From assembly GCA_949372595.1 (NCBI GenBank), contig CASIAN010000004.1, forward strand, positions 18,045-82,044: a stretch of DNA of 64,000 nucleotides, written 5' to 3'. The stretch is from CPC320 sp002336405 (GTDB lineage: Bacteria; Pseudomonadota; Alphaproteobacteria; Rhodobacterales; Rhodobacteraceae). The notes under the pieces are model-generated. The model worked only from the letters and a program-made list of their open reading frames with translations, ran no database searches and had not been told where the DNA came from. The position numbers and the translations under genes are program-made. Of the stretch, positions 52,550 to 61,342 are shown piece after piece (position 1 is the stretch's first letter; each line of letters begins with the position of its first letter).

Positions 52550-54456
52550 TGACGGATATAATCATCATCAAAAACGGCAGCGCCGGACGCATTACCCTCA
52601 ACCGGCCTAAGGCAATGAATGCGATGACCTATGCCATGTGCACCGCCATAGAGGCGGCGCTTGAGGCATGGCGCAGTGATCCCTCTGTGGCAGTGGTGAT
52701 ATTCGACGCGGCCGGCGAAAAGGCGTTTTGCGCTGGCGGCGACATAGCCGAGTTATATGCGACCGGCACGCAGGGTGATTTTGCCTACGGCCAAACCTTT
52801 TGGCGCGATGAGTATCGGCTCAATGCCAAGCTGCACGCCTATCCCAAACCGGTGATCAGCTTTATGCAGGGCTTTACCATGGGCGGCGGCGTCGGCTTGG
52901 GCTGTCATGGCAGTCACCGCGTGGTTGGTGAAAGCAGTCAGATTGCCATGCCTGAATGTGGTATCGGTTTGATCCCCGATGTCGGAGGCTCGTTAATTTT
53001 GGCCTCAGCACCAGGTCGGTTGGGTGAATACTTGGGCACAACTGCCACACGGATGAATGCCGGTGACGCCATTCTTGCCGGCTTTGCTGATCATTTTATA
53101 CCGCAAGATCACTGGCCGTCTTTGATTGACCGCCTGCAAAAAACTGGGGATTGCACGCTGATTACCGCGGCGGCGCTACCCGCCCCCGAGGGGCCAGTGG
53201 CCCGCGACAAGCCATTGATTGACCGCCACTTCAACGGTGAAACACTCACCGATATCGTCAATGCGCTGCGCCATGATAACAGCGCTTTCAGTCAGAAAAC
53301 GCTTGGGTTGATGGCGCGCAACTCACCGCTTGCGATGGCTTGTGGCGTTGAGAGCATTCACCGTCTGCGGGGCACCACCCAGATTCACAAAGCACTGGAG
53401 TTGGAGTACCGTTTTACCTATCGTGCGATGGAGCATGGGGACTTTCTAGAAGGTATTCGCGCCGCGATCATCGACAAAGACCGCAGTCCGCAGTGGCAGC
53501 ATGCTCTGGACGCGGTGCCATCGGTGGCAGTATCGCGCATGTTGATGCCGCTGGGCCGCGCAAAATTAACATTTGAGGAGGCAGGAATGCAAATAGGCTT
53601 TATCGGTCTTGGGAACATGGGCGCGCCGATGGCCGCCAATCTGATTAAGGCCGGTCACCGTGTGACCGGTTTTGACACCGCTGGGATCACGGTCGAGGGC
53701 ATGACCTGCGCCGCCTCAGCCGCAGAGGCCGTCACTCAGGCTGATCTGGTCATCACCATGCTGCCCAACGGCCCAATCCTGCGCGCCGTTGCACAGCAAA
53801 TTCTACCGGCAATGCGCGAGGGTAGTATTTTGTTGGATTGTTCAACCGTCGATGTGGACAGCACACGCGCCGTCGCCCAAGACGCCGCAGGTCGAGGCAT
53901 TACAGCGCTGGATGCACCAGTTTCAGGAGGCACAGGCGGCGCAACCGCCGGCACGCTGACCTTTATGGTGGGTGGTGCAGAAGACGCGTTTCACACCGCA
54001 CAACCTCTGTTTGAGATCATGGGCCAGAAAGCCGTGCATTGTGGCGCGGCCGGAAACGGGCAAGCGGCTAAAATCTGCAACAATATGATCCTAGGCGTGA
54101 CCATGATCGCCAGTTGTGAAGCCTTTGCGCTGGCCGATAAATTGGGTCTTGATCGTCAAGCGATGTTCGATGTTGTCAGCACCTCATCAGGCTATAGCTG
54201 GACCATGAATGCCTATTGCCCTGCCCCCGGGATTGGCCCGACCTCGCCTGCCGATCACGGGTATCAGCCCGGGTTTGCCGCAGATCTGATGCTGAAAGAC
54301 CTGCGCTTGTCGCAACAGGCCGCCGAGGCCGTCGATGCCGATACCCCACTGGGCCAAGCAGCGACAGATCTATACCGGCGCTTTGTCGAGGACGAAGACG
54401 GCAGCGGTCGGGACTTTTCAGCCATGCTGCCCCGATTTGAGGCGCGCGGGCGATAG
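52549..54456 (+). CDS. Fused 3-hydroxyisobutyryl-CoA hydrolase / 3-hydroxyisobutyrate dehydrogenase
   Basis: One 635-residue frame joins two enzymes for consecutive steps of valine breakdown. Residues 1-346 are a HIBCH-type crotonase (KAFCAGGDIAELY, GFTMGGGVGLGCHGSHRVVG, MPECGIGLIPDVGG). From residue 347 an MmsB-type dehydrogenase begins (MQIGFIGLGNMGAPMAANLI, DAPVSGGTGGATAGTLTFMV, catalytic lysine in GNGQAAKICNNM). The dehydrogenase's own ATG at 53587 still has AGGAGG five bases upstream, and the codon before it, GGA, is one base from TGA. So the stop of the first gene seems lost, and a separate 289-residue MmsB could still be made by internal start. A read error in the assembly would look the same. 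Confidence 0.9.
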   Translation: MTDIIIIKNGSAGRITLNRPKAMNAMTYAMCTAIEAALEAWRSDPSVAVVIFDAAGEKAFCAGGDIAELYATGTQGDFAYGQTFWRDEYRLNAKLHAYPKPVISFMQGFTMGGGVGLGCHGSHRVVGESSQIAMPECGIGLIPDVGGSLILASAPGRLGEYLGTTATRMNAGDAILAGFADHFIPQDHWPSLIDRLQKTGDCTLITAAALPAPEGPVARDKPLIDRHFNGETLTDIVNALRHDNSAFSQKTLGLMARNSPLAMACGVESIHRLRGTTQIHKALELEYRFTYRAMEHGDFLEGIRAAIIDKDRSPQWQHALDAVPSVAVSRMLMPLGRAKLTFEEAGMQIGFIGLGNMGAPMAANLIKAGHRVTGFDTAGITVEGMTCAASAAEAVTQADLVITMLPNGPILRAVAQQILPAMREGSILLDCSTVDVDSTRAVAQDAAGRGITALDAPVSGGTGGATAGTLTFMVGGAEDAFHTAQPLFEIMGQKAVHCGAAGNGQAAKICNNMILGVTMIASCEAFALADKLGLDRQAMFDVVSTSSGYSWTMNAYCPAPGIGPTSPADHGYQPGFAADLMLKDLRLSQQAAEAVDADTPLGQAATDLYRRFVEDEDGSGRDFSAMLPRFEARGR

Positions 54457-54505
54457 GCCCCCGCGGTTAGGAATAAACATAAGCGCGTAAGCTAGAGATC
54501 TAAAA

Positions 54506-57364
54506 TCACTCTGCGGCAACCCGCCGTGGGGTGAGCATCTGTTTCAGATAACGACCGGTGTAACTTTTCGTATTTTTGGCGACTGTTTCCGGCGTGCCAA
54601 ACGCAACAATTTCACCCCCGCCATCACCACCTTCCGGACCGATATCTATAATCCAGTCTGCGGTTTTGACCACATCGAGGTTATGCTCAATCACGATCAC
54701 AGTATTGCCTGTCTCAACAAGTTCGTGCAACACTTCCAATAACTTACGCACATCTTCAAAATGCAACCCAGTGGTGGGCTCATCGAGAATATACAAAGTA
54801 CGCCCGGTTGAACGGCGCGCGAGTTCTTTCGACAGTTTTACCCGCTGCGCCTCGCCCCCAGACAGGGTCGTCGCCTGCTGGCCAACCTTGATATAGCCCA
54901 ATCCTACGCGTACCAGCGCATCCATTTTTTCTCGGATGCTGGGCACCGCCTGAAAAAACATCTGCGCATCTTCAACAGTCATATCAAGAACATCGGCTAT
55001 GCTTTTGCCTTTAAACTTTATTTCCAACGTTTCGCGATTGTAACGGGCGCCACGACAGGTCTCGCAGGTGACATAGACATCGGGCAGAAAATGCATCTCG
55101 ATTTTGATCAGCCCGTCCCCCTGACAAGCCTCGCAACGCCCCCCCTTGACATTAAACGAGAACCGCCCCGGCTTATACCCACGCGCCTTGGATTCCGGCA
55201 GCCCCGAGAACCAATCCCGGATCGGCGTAAAGGCCCCTGTATAGGTGGCGGGATTGGAGCGCGGCGTACGTCCGATTGCGCGCTGATCGATATCGATCAC
55301 CTTGTCGAGATGCTCGAGCCCTTTAATCGTCTCACAAGGACCCGGCGTTTGCCGCGCGCCGTTCAATCGCATCGAGGCGGTTTTGAACAGGGTCTCAATG
55401 GTCAGAGTGGATTTACCGCCCCCTGAAACGCCAGTGACACAGACAAACTTGCCCAAAGGAAAATCGGCACTGACATTCTTGAGATTATTGCCAGTGGCTT
55501 TGATCACCTGCAGCTTTTTGCCGTTTCCCTTGCGCCGCACAGCCGGGACCTCAATGGATCGTATGCCAGACAAATACTGGCCGGTGATCGAGACTTTATC
55601 ATTGGCTATGTGCTCGGGTGTACCGTGGCTGACCACCTCGCCGCCGTGGACCCCCGCGCCGGGACCAATGTCATAGACATAATCCGCCTCGCGGATCGCC
55701 TCTTCGTCGTGTTCGACGACAATCACCGTATTGCCCTGATCTCGCAGGTTTTTCAGTGTGATCAACAGGCGGTCATTGTCGCGTTGGTGCAGCCCGATTG
55801 ACGGTTCATCCAGCACATAAAGGACACCTGTCAAGCCGCTGCCGATTTGACTGGCCAGTCTAATCCGTTGGCTTTCACCACCGGACAGCGTACCGGAGTT
55901 TCGGCTGAGCGTCAGATACTCCAACCCAACATTGTTTAAAAACCCCAGGCGCTCGCGCACCTCCTTCAAAATGGCTTTGGCGATTTCGTTTTTCTGAGCC
56001 GTCAGGTGTTCAGGCACTGTCTCACACCACTTAAAGGCCTCGCGAATTGACATTTGCACCACCTGCCCAACGTGCAGATCGGCAATTTTCACGGCCAGCG
56101 CCTCTGGCCGCAACCGGAAGCCGCCACAACCGCCACAGGGACGATTGTTTTGATAATTTTCGAACTCTTCGCGCACCCAGTTGCTATCGGTTTCGCGATA
56201 GCGCCGCTCCATATTGGGAATGACACCCTCGAACACCCGCGAAATTTGATATACCCGACCGCCTTCGTCATAGCGAAACTGGATCTCTTCCTTGCCAGAA
56301 CCGTACAAAAACACCCGCTGTACTTTTTCCGACAAATCCTTCCATTTTGTCGAGGGTTTGAATTTATAATGTTTTGCAATCGCCTCGATTGTCTGGGTGA
56401 AATACGGACTTTTACCCTTGCGCCAGGGTGCCAGCGCACCATCCCCGATTTTCAAAGTGACATCGGGCACCACAAGGCGCGCATCAAAAAAAAGCTCTTT
56501 TCCCAAACCGTCGCAATCAGGACAGGCGCCAAAGGGCGCGTTGAACGAAAACAGCCGCGGCTCGATCTCGGGAATGGTAAAGCCACTCACAGGGCAGGCA
56601 AAGTTTTCACTAAACGTCATCCGCTCTGCTGCACCCTCTTTCGGAGCGGTCTCAAGGATGGCAATGCCATCGGCCAAATCAAGTGCAGTGCGAAAACTGT
56701 CGGCAAGCCGGGTCTCGATACCCGCGCGCACCACAATGCGGTCGACCACGACGTCGATATCATGCCGGAATTTTTTATCCAGCACCGGCGGTTCGTCCAG
56801 TTCGTAAAACGTACCGTCGACTTTGACCCGCTGAAACCCCTGTTTGCGCAGTTCAAGAAACTCTTTGCGATACTCGCCCTTGCGGTCACGCACAATCGGT
56901 GCCAGCAGATATGCCCGCGTATCGGCCGTCATTGTTAGCACCCGGTCGACCATATCCTGTACCTGCTGGGCCTCAATTGGTTTGCCGGTGGCCGGACTAT
57001 AGGGGGTACCGGCACGGGCGAACAACAGCCGCAAATAATCATATATCTCGGTGACCGTGCCAACGGTCGAGCGCGGATTTTTACTTGTGGTTTTCTGCTC
57101 GATCGAAATCGCCGGGCTCAGACCACTGATGTGGTCGACGTCAGGCTTTTCCATCATATCGAGAAATTGACGCGCATAGGCCGAGAGCGATTCCACATAG
57201 CGCCGCTGACCTTCAGCATAGATGGTGTCAAACGCCAATGAGGATTTCCCTGATCCCGACAAGCCAGTGATCACCACCAGTTGATCGCGGGGAATATCCA
57301 CATCAATGGATTTCAGATTGTGTTCCCGAGCGCCGCGAACTTCGATAAATTTCTGCTCTGCCAT
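54506..57364 (-). CDS. uvrA: Excinuclease ABC subunit A
   Basis: UvrA finds bulky DNA damage and loads UvrB in nucleotide excision repair. The 952-residue protein has two ABC ATPase modules: Walker A VITGLSGSGKSSLAFDT and VTGVSGGGKSTLTIET, signatures LSGGESQRIRLASQIG and LSGGEAQRVKLSKELA, Walker B VLYVLDEPSIGLHQRD and LYILDEPTTGLHFED. Zinc cysteines are in ACPDCDGLGKE, RPCGGCGGFRLR, and GGRCEACQGDG with TCETCRG. The ATG at 57364 has GGGATGG before it and is preferred to an ATG four codons upstream. An SOS box lies 65 bases upstream. Confidence 0.97.
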   Translation of the reverse strand: MAEQKFIEVRGAREHNLKSIDVDIPRDQLVVITGLSGSGKSSLAFDTIYAEGQRRYVESLSAYARQFLDMMEKPDVDHISGLSPAISIEQKTTSKNPRSTVGTVTEIYDYLRLLFARAGTPYSPATGKPIEAQQVQDMVDRVLTMTADTRAYLLAPIVRDRKGEYRKEFLELRKQGFQRVKVDGTFYELDEPPVLDKKFRHDIDVVVDRIVVRAGIETRLADSFRTALDLADGIAILETAPKEGAAERMTFSENFACPVSGFTIPEIEPRLFSFNAPFGACPDCDGLGKELFFDARLVVPDVTLKIGDGALAPWRKGKSPYFTQTIEAIAKHYKFKPSTKWKDLSEKVQRVFLYGSGKEEIQFRYDEGGRVYQISRVFEGVIPNMERRYRETDSNWVREEFENYQNNRPCGGCGGFRLRPEALAVKIADLHVGQVVQMSIREAFKWCETVPEHLTAQKNEIAKAILKEVRERLGFLNNVGLEYLTLSRNSGTLSGGESQRIRLASQIGSGLTGVLYVLDEPSIGLHQRDNDRLLITLKNLRDQGNTVIVVEHDEEAIREADYVYDIGPGAGVHGGEVVSHGTPEHIANDKVSITGQYLSGIRSIEVPAVRRKGNGKKLQVIKATGNNLKNVSADFPLGKFVCVTGVSGGGKSTLTIETLFKTASMRLNGARQTPGPCETIKGLEHLDKVIDIDQRAIGRTPRSNPATYTGAFTPIRDWFSGLPESKARGYKPGRFSFNVKGGRCEACQGDGLIKIEMHFLPDVYVTCETCRGARYNRETLEIKFKGKSIADVLDMTVEDAQMFFQAVPSIREKMDALVRVGLGYIKVGQQATTLSGGEAQRVKLSKELARRSTGRTLYILDEPTTGLHFEDVRKLLEVLHELVETGNTVIVIEHNLDVVKTADWIIDIGPEGGDGGGEIVAFGTPETVAKNTKSYTGRYLKQMLTPRRVAAE

Positions 57365-57428
57365 TGACCATCCCATCTGTTAGGGGTGTATGTAATCGCT
57401 TTGTGCCAAGCTTCCAATGAAAAAATGA

Positions 57429-57443
57429 GAACGAAGGCGGAAC
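57429..57443 (-). promoter_or_regulatory. SOS box (LexA operator) of uvrA
   Basis: GAAC-GAAGGCG-GAAC at 57429-57443 has the alphaproteobacterial LexA pattern GAAC-N7-GAAC (GTTC-N7-GTTC on the uvrA strand). It lies 65-79 bases before the uvrA ATG, where its promoter should be. uvrA is a LexA target in many bacteria, and lexA in this window has the same box type. Confidence 0.85.
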
Positions 57444-57589
57444 ATAAGTAATCTATTTTGTTTACCCCAAAAACCCCGCATGGCGCGTTTGCGAACTGCG
57501 GCCCGCATACACCTGTTGTTGCGGTCTGAGCACTTGAAGGTTGACCCTGTAATTGGGTATGCAACACCCAGCCAGCAAGGAGACACCAA

Positions 57590-58573
57590 ATGCCCAAAAA
57601 TCTTAATAGGATCACACTTGTGGCAGATGTTGGTGGTACCAATACAAGGATCGCTTTAGCCCAAGACGGCACTATAGACCGCACTGCAATTCAACGGTAC
57701 GCCAATCGTGATTTTGACAGTTTACATGCCGTAATCCAGCGGTATTGCGATGCGTCTTCTGCAGGCCAGATCACTGCGGCCTGTGTTGCAATCGCAGGTC
57801 CAGTCGAAAACGGCACCGGACATCTGACCAACTTGAACTGGTCGATTGATCACGCCAGCCTGAAACAGGTCACTGGCGCGGATACTGTGGCGGTTATCAA
57901 TGATCTTCAGGCGCAAGCCCATGCGTTGCAAGACTTGCCCAACAGCGCATTCGAAAAGGTTCTTTCCTTGCCTGCACCGCGTCAAGACCCCCAAAGCCAC
58001 GGCGCGAAGCTTGTCATCGGGATCGGCACAGGCTGCAACGCGGCGCTGGCGCTGACTGACGCCTCAGGGGTGCGCGTTCCCGCCTCGGAAACAGGACACA
58101 TCGGACTGCCCGTACGCAGCCAAGAAGATCTTGATCTGATGCTTTATCTCCAGAACAAACAGGGCTTTGCTTCTGTTGAACATGTGCTGGCAGGGTCTGG
58201 GCTTGAAACCGTCTACCAATATTTTGCCCAGACAGCAGGGCAAGCCCACAGCCTGAGTGCACACCAGATCATGGCAGCCATGGCAGATGCGTCGGATCCA
58301 ATTGCGCGCCAAACCGTGCAGATTACAGTGCGTTTGCTTGCGCAGCTTTGTGCCGACTTGGCCCTGATCCACCTACCCTATGGCGGGATTTATTTGGTCG
58401 GGGGCGTTGCCAGAGCCCTCATGCCCTATCTAAAGCCCTGCGATTTTGCAGCATCATTTTACGCTATGGGGCGGTTTTCAAAGGTTATGGAGCGTTTTGA
58501 GGTTGCTTTGGTGCATGACGATTACGCCGCACTGACCGGATGCGCAAACGCCCTTGATGGACTGCGCAGCTGA
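57590..58573 (+). CDS. glk: Glucokinase
   Basis: Glk phosphorylates glucose with ATP. The 327-residue protein belongs to the Glk (not ROK) family: phosphate-binding LVADVGGTNTRIALA at the start, AACVAIAGPVENGTGHLTNL, NWSIDHASL, VINDLQAQAHAL with the catalytic aspartate, VIGIGTGCNAALA, and GGIYLVGGVARALMP near the end. AAGGAG precedes the ATG. It is divergent from uvrA and its stop lies one base from the stop of glpR on the other strand. Confidence 0.94.
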   Translation: MPKNLNRITLVADVGGTNTRIALAQDGTIDRTAIQRYANRDFDSLHAVIQRYCDASSAGQITAACVAIAGPVENGTGHLTNLNWSIDHASLKQVTGADTVAVINDLQAQAHALQDLPNSAFEKVLSLPAPRQDPQSHGAKLVIGIGTGCNAALALTDASGVRVPASETGHIGLPVRSQEDLDLMLYLQNKQGFASVEHVLAGSGLETVYQYFAQTAGQAHSLSAHQIMAAMADASDPIARQTVQITVRLLAQLCADLALIHLPYGGIYLVGGVARALMPYLKPCDFAASFYAMGRFSKVMERFEVALVHDDYAALTGCANALDGLRS

Positions 58574-58574
58574 G

Positions 58575-59336
58575 CTAAGCGCAAAGCCGCACGTCAGTCT
58601 GCCAAGTCTTGCATGCGGTGGCAAGCGGTGGGACCAAGGCCAAATCGGTGTAAAATCGATCCAGCTTGGAAAGGGACGTAATCCTCACCGGGGCATGGCG
58701 TTGGAATTTTGAGTGGTCTGCCACCAAGAACGTCTGGCGGGCCTGTGCGATAATTGTCTGGCTCACCGTGACCTCTTGAAAGTCAAAATCCAACACATCG
58801 CCGTCTTGATCCAGCGCCGAACACCCAATCACCGCGTAATCAAATTTAAATTGTGCGATCATCCTGGTGGTCAGACTGCCCACCAAACCACCATCGGCAC
58901 GGCGCAGAACGCCACCCGCCATGATGATTTCGCAGTTGGTGTTTGGCGCGAGAATAGAGGCCACATTCATATTATTGGTCACCACCATTAAATCGTTGTG
59001 GTGTAGTAATTCCCGCGCCACGGCCTCGGTCGAGGTGCCGATATTTAAAAACACGCACGCCCCCGCCGGGATATCATTGGCACAGGCCCGCGCTAACGCG
59101 CGCTTGGCCGGTTGGTTCAGTGACCGACGCTCTTCATAGCCCAGATTGGTGATCCCCGAGGGCAGAACCGCGCCGCCATGCACACGATCAAGTTGCCCAA
59201 CTTCGGCCAACTCACTGAGGTCGCGCCGGATGGTCTGTACCGTGACCCCAAAATGCGCCGCAAGATCTTCAACAGCAACTTTCCCGGTCTCGCGAGCGAG
59301 CTCAAGTATTTCCGGCAGGCGAAGCGTTTGCGACAT
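58575..59336 (-). CDS. glpR: DeoR-family repressor, probably GlpR
   Basis: The 253-residue protein starts at the ATG at 59336 with AGGAG six bases upstream; a longer frame to 59384 is not conserved. The DeoR helix-turn-helix reads LARETGKVAVEDLAAHFGVT and VQTIRRDLSELAEVGQLDRV, the sensor domain holds FLNIGTSTEAVARELL and GCSALDQDGDVLDFD with VADHSKFQRHAPVRI. The sensor wording and the divergent glpD-glpK genes point to the glycerol-3-phosphate repressor GlpR. It would repress glpD and glpK until glycerol-3-phosphate appears. Confidence 0.9.
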   Translation of the reverse strand: MSQTLRLPEILELARETGKVAVEDLAAHFGVTVQTIRRDLSELAEVGQLDRVHGGAVLPSGITNLGYEERRSLNQPAKRALARACANDIPAGACVFLNIGTSTEAVARELLHHNDLMVVTNNMNVASILAPNTNCEIIMAGGVLRRADGGLVGSLTTRMIAQFKFDYAVIGCSALDQDGDVLDFDFQEVTVSQTIIAQARQTFLVADHSKFQRHAPVRITSLSKLDRFYTDLALVPPLATACKTWQTDVRLCA

Positions 59337-59499
59337 CGGGAGCTCCTGTAAACACAGACACAACGCTAAGCGCTCACAGCACAATGATCAACCACAGACC
59401 TCGGGTGCATCACGAATGACGCGCCTGTAACCGATCCATTAATGGTAAATGTTGAATGCTTTCTGATTGTACGATAAATCACCACCTCAGCAATTAAAA

Positions 59500-59519
59500 C
59501 GAACATATACGAACATATA
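59500..59519. promoter_or_regulatory. Tandem CGAACATATA repeat upstream of glpD, possible GlpR operator
   Basis: The ten-base unit CGAACATATA occurs twice in direct tandem at 59500-59509 and 59510-59519, just before a TTGACA (59522-59527) and 57 bases from the glpD ATG. E. coli GlpR binds sites with TTCG/CGAACAT halves, so these are plausible half-sites. They lie 163 bases from the glpR start on the other strand, so both genes could be controlled. Confidence 0.5.
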
Positions 59520-59576
59520 TATTGACATCAGTCATCTAAACCGCGCAAAAATGCGGGCAGCTCATAAAGGACGACC

Positions 59577-61184
59577 ATGGCACATTCAAATGACAATATA
59601 TCCGATCTGTTCATCATTGGCGGCGGCATTAACGGCTGCGGGATTGCACGCGATGCTGCCGGTCGTGGCCTGTCTGTGACCCTGGCCGAGATGAATGATC
59701 TAGGCTCGGCAACCTCGTCGGCCTCGACCAAATTGTTTCATGGCGGCCTGCGCTATCTTGAATATTTTGAGTTTCGACTGGTGCGCGAGGCGTTGATTGA
59801 ACGCGAAACGCTGTTGAGGGCGATGCCGCATATCAGTTGGCCGATGCGTTTTGTATTGCCCTACCACGCCGATATGCGCTTTGAGAGCGACACCCCGACA
59901 TCACGGCTGTTAAACCGCGTCTTGCCCGGCATGAAGGGGCGACGCCCGGCTTGGTTATTGCGCCTTGGCCTGTTTATGTACGACACATTGGGAGGCCGCA
60001 AATTTTTACCCGCCACCCGCACGTTGGATTTGCGCCACGACCCTGCAGGCGTGCCTTTGAACGACAAATTCGAAAAGGCCTATGAATATTCTGATTGCTG
60101 GATCGAGGATTCCAGACTTGTGGTACTGAATGCCCGCGATGCTGAAGCCCGCGGCGCCCAAATTCTGCCCCGCACCAAAGTCACCGAGGCACGCCGATAC
60201 AATGATTTGTGGCATATCACAATTAACGACACCCCAAGCGGAGAGCCGCGGGTGGTGCGAGCACGGATGCTGGTAAATGCCGGGGGGCCCTGGGTGGCAA
60301 ACATTTTGCGTCACACCGCCGGGATCAACGCCACAGATGGGGTGCGTTTGGTCCGTGGTAGCCATATCGTCACGAAAAAACTATTTGACCACGAAAAATG
60401 TTACTTTTTTCAGGGCACGGACGGGCGGATCATCTTTGCCATTCCTTATGAGAGCGATTTCACCCTGATCGGCACCACGGATGCCGACCACGACGACCCC
60501 TCCACCCCTGCCGAATGCTCCCCACAGGAACGCGATTATCTGTTGCAATTTGCGTCGCGTTATTTCGACAAACCGGTGACGAAAGAGGATGTGGTCTGGA
60601 GCTATTCCGGAGTGCGCCCACTTTATGACGATGGGGCAGCCTCGGCCACTGCGGCGACGCGTGACTATGTATTGACGCTGGATCAAGATGCGCTGGGGGC
60701 TCAGGGCGCGCCAATGCTGAATATTTTTGGTGGTAAAATTACTACATACCGTAAACTCGCTGAATCCGCTCTGGAAAAAATCACTCCCTTCTTTGCGCAC
60801 GCTACGCCGCCTTGGACTGCAGGTATCGCTCTGCCGGGTGGTGATTTTCCTGTAGGAGATGTGGACCGTCTGATCACCGAGCTTTGCGCCGCCTACACAT
60901 TTCTTGATCGAAAATGGGCGCAGCGTTTGGTTCGGGCTTATGGGACAGACGCCCAAAATATGCTAGGCACGGTGCAAACCACCAGCCAACTTGGGCAGGA
61001 TTTTGGTGCCACTCTCACCGAACGCGAAGTCGCATGGCTGATGCGCCACGAATACGCTCGCACTGCCGAAGACGTGGTGTGGCGCCGCTCGAAACTGGGG
61101 TTGCGGTTGACCGAAGAACAGACCAACGCGCTGGGGGTTTGGATGGCAGAGCATCCGCAAGACCATGCGTCCAATGACATCTGA
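59577..61184 (+). CDS. glpD: Aerobic glycerol-3-phosphate dehydrogenase
   Basis: GlpD oxidises glycerol-3-phosphate to dihydroxyacetone phosphate at the inner membrane and passes electrons to quinone. The 535-residue flavoprotein has the FAD-binding LFIIGGGINGCGIARDAAGR, SATSSASTKLFHGGLRYLE, RMLVNAGGPWVANIL, VRLVRGSHIV and FAIPYESDFTLIGTTD. The C-terminal GFGATLTEREVAWLMRHE-like domain is present. AAAGGA lies before the ATG. glpK follows after 158 bases. Confidence 0.96.
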   Translation: MAHSNDNISDLFIIGGGINGCGIARDAAGRGLSVTLAEMNDLGSATSSASTKLFHGGLRYLEYFEFRLVREALIERETLLRAMPHISWPMRFVLPYHADMRFESDTPTSRLLNRVLPGMKGRRPAWLLRLGLFMYDTLGGRKFLPATRTLDLRHDPAGVPLNDKFEKAYEYSDCWIEDSRLVVLNARDAEARGAQILPRTKVTEARRYNDLWHITINDTPSGEPRVVRARMLVNAGGPWVANILRHTAGINATDGVRLVRGSHIVTKKLFDHEKCYFFQGTDGRIIFAIPYESDFTLIGTTDADHDDPSTPAECSPQERDYLLQFASRYFDKPVTKEDVVWSYSGVRPLYDDGAASATAATRDYVLTLDQDALGAQGAPMLNIFGGKITTYRKLAESALEKITPFFAHATPPWTAGIALPGGDFPVGDVDRLITELCAAYTFLDRKWAQRLVRAYGTDAQNMLGTVQTTSQLGQDFGATLTEREVAWLMRHEYARTAEDVVWRRSKLGLRLTEEQTNALGVWMAEHPQDHASNDI

Positions 61185-61342
61185 GTGCACCTTTAATTAC
61201 AGGCATGCGAACGGTGGCAACCTCGGTTGCAAAACCACATGGCAGCCTTTTCAAACCACAACTGAGCGGGACTATTTCTTTCAGGGCAAAGACCCGCTAA
61301 GTGTGACACCAAAAGAGCGCTGATACACATAAAGGGGGGGAT

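Noticed and set aside
59501..59514. GAAC...GAAC upstream of glpD as an SOS box
   Set aside because: The spacer is six bases, whereas the alphaproteobacterial LexA operator needs seven; the genes are glycerol functions and the repeat unit is ten bases long.
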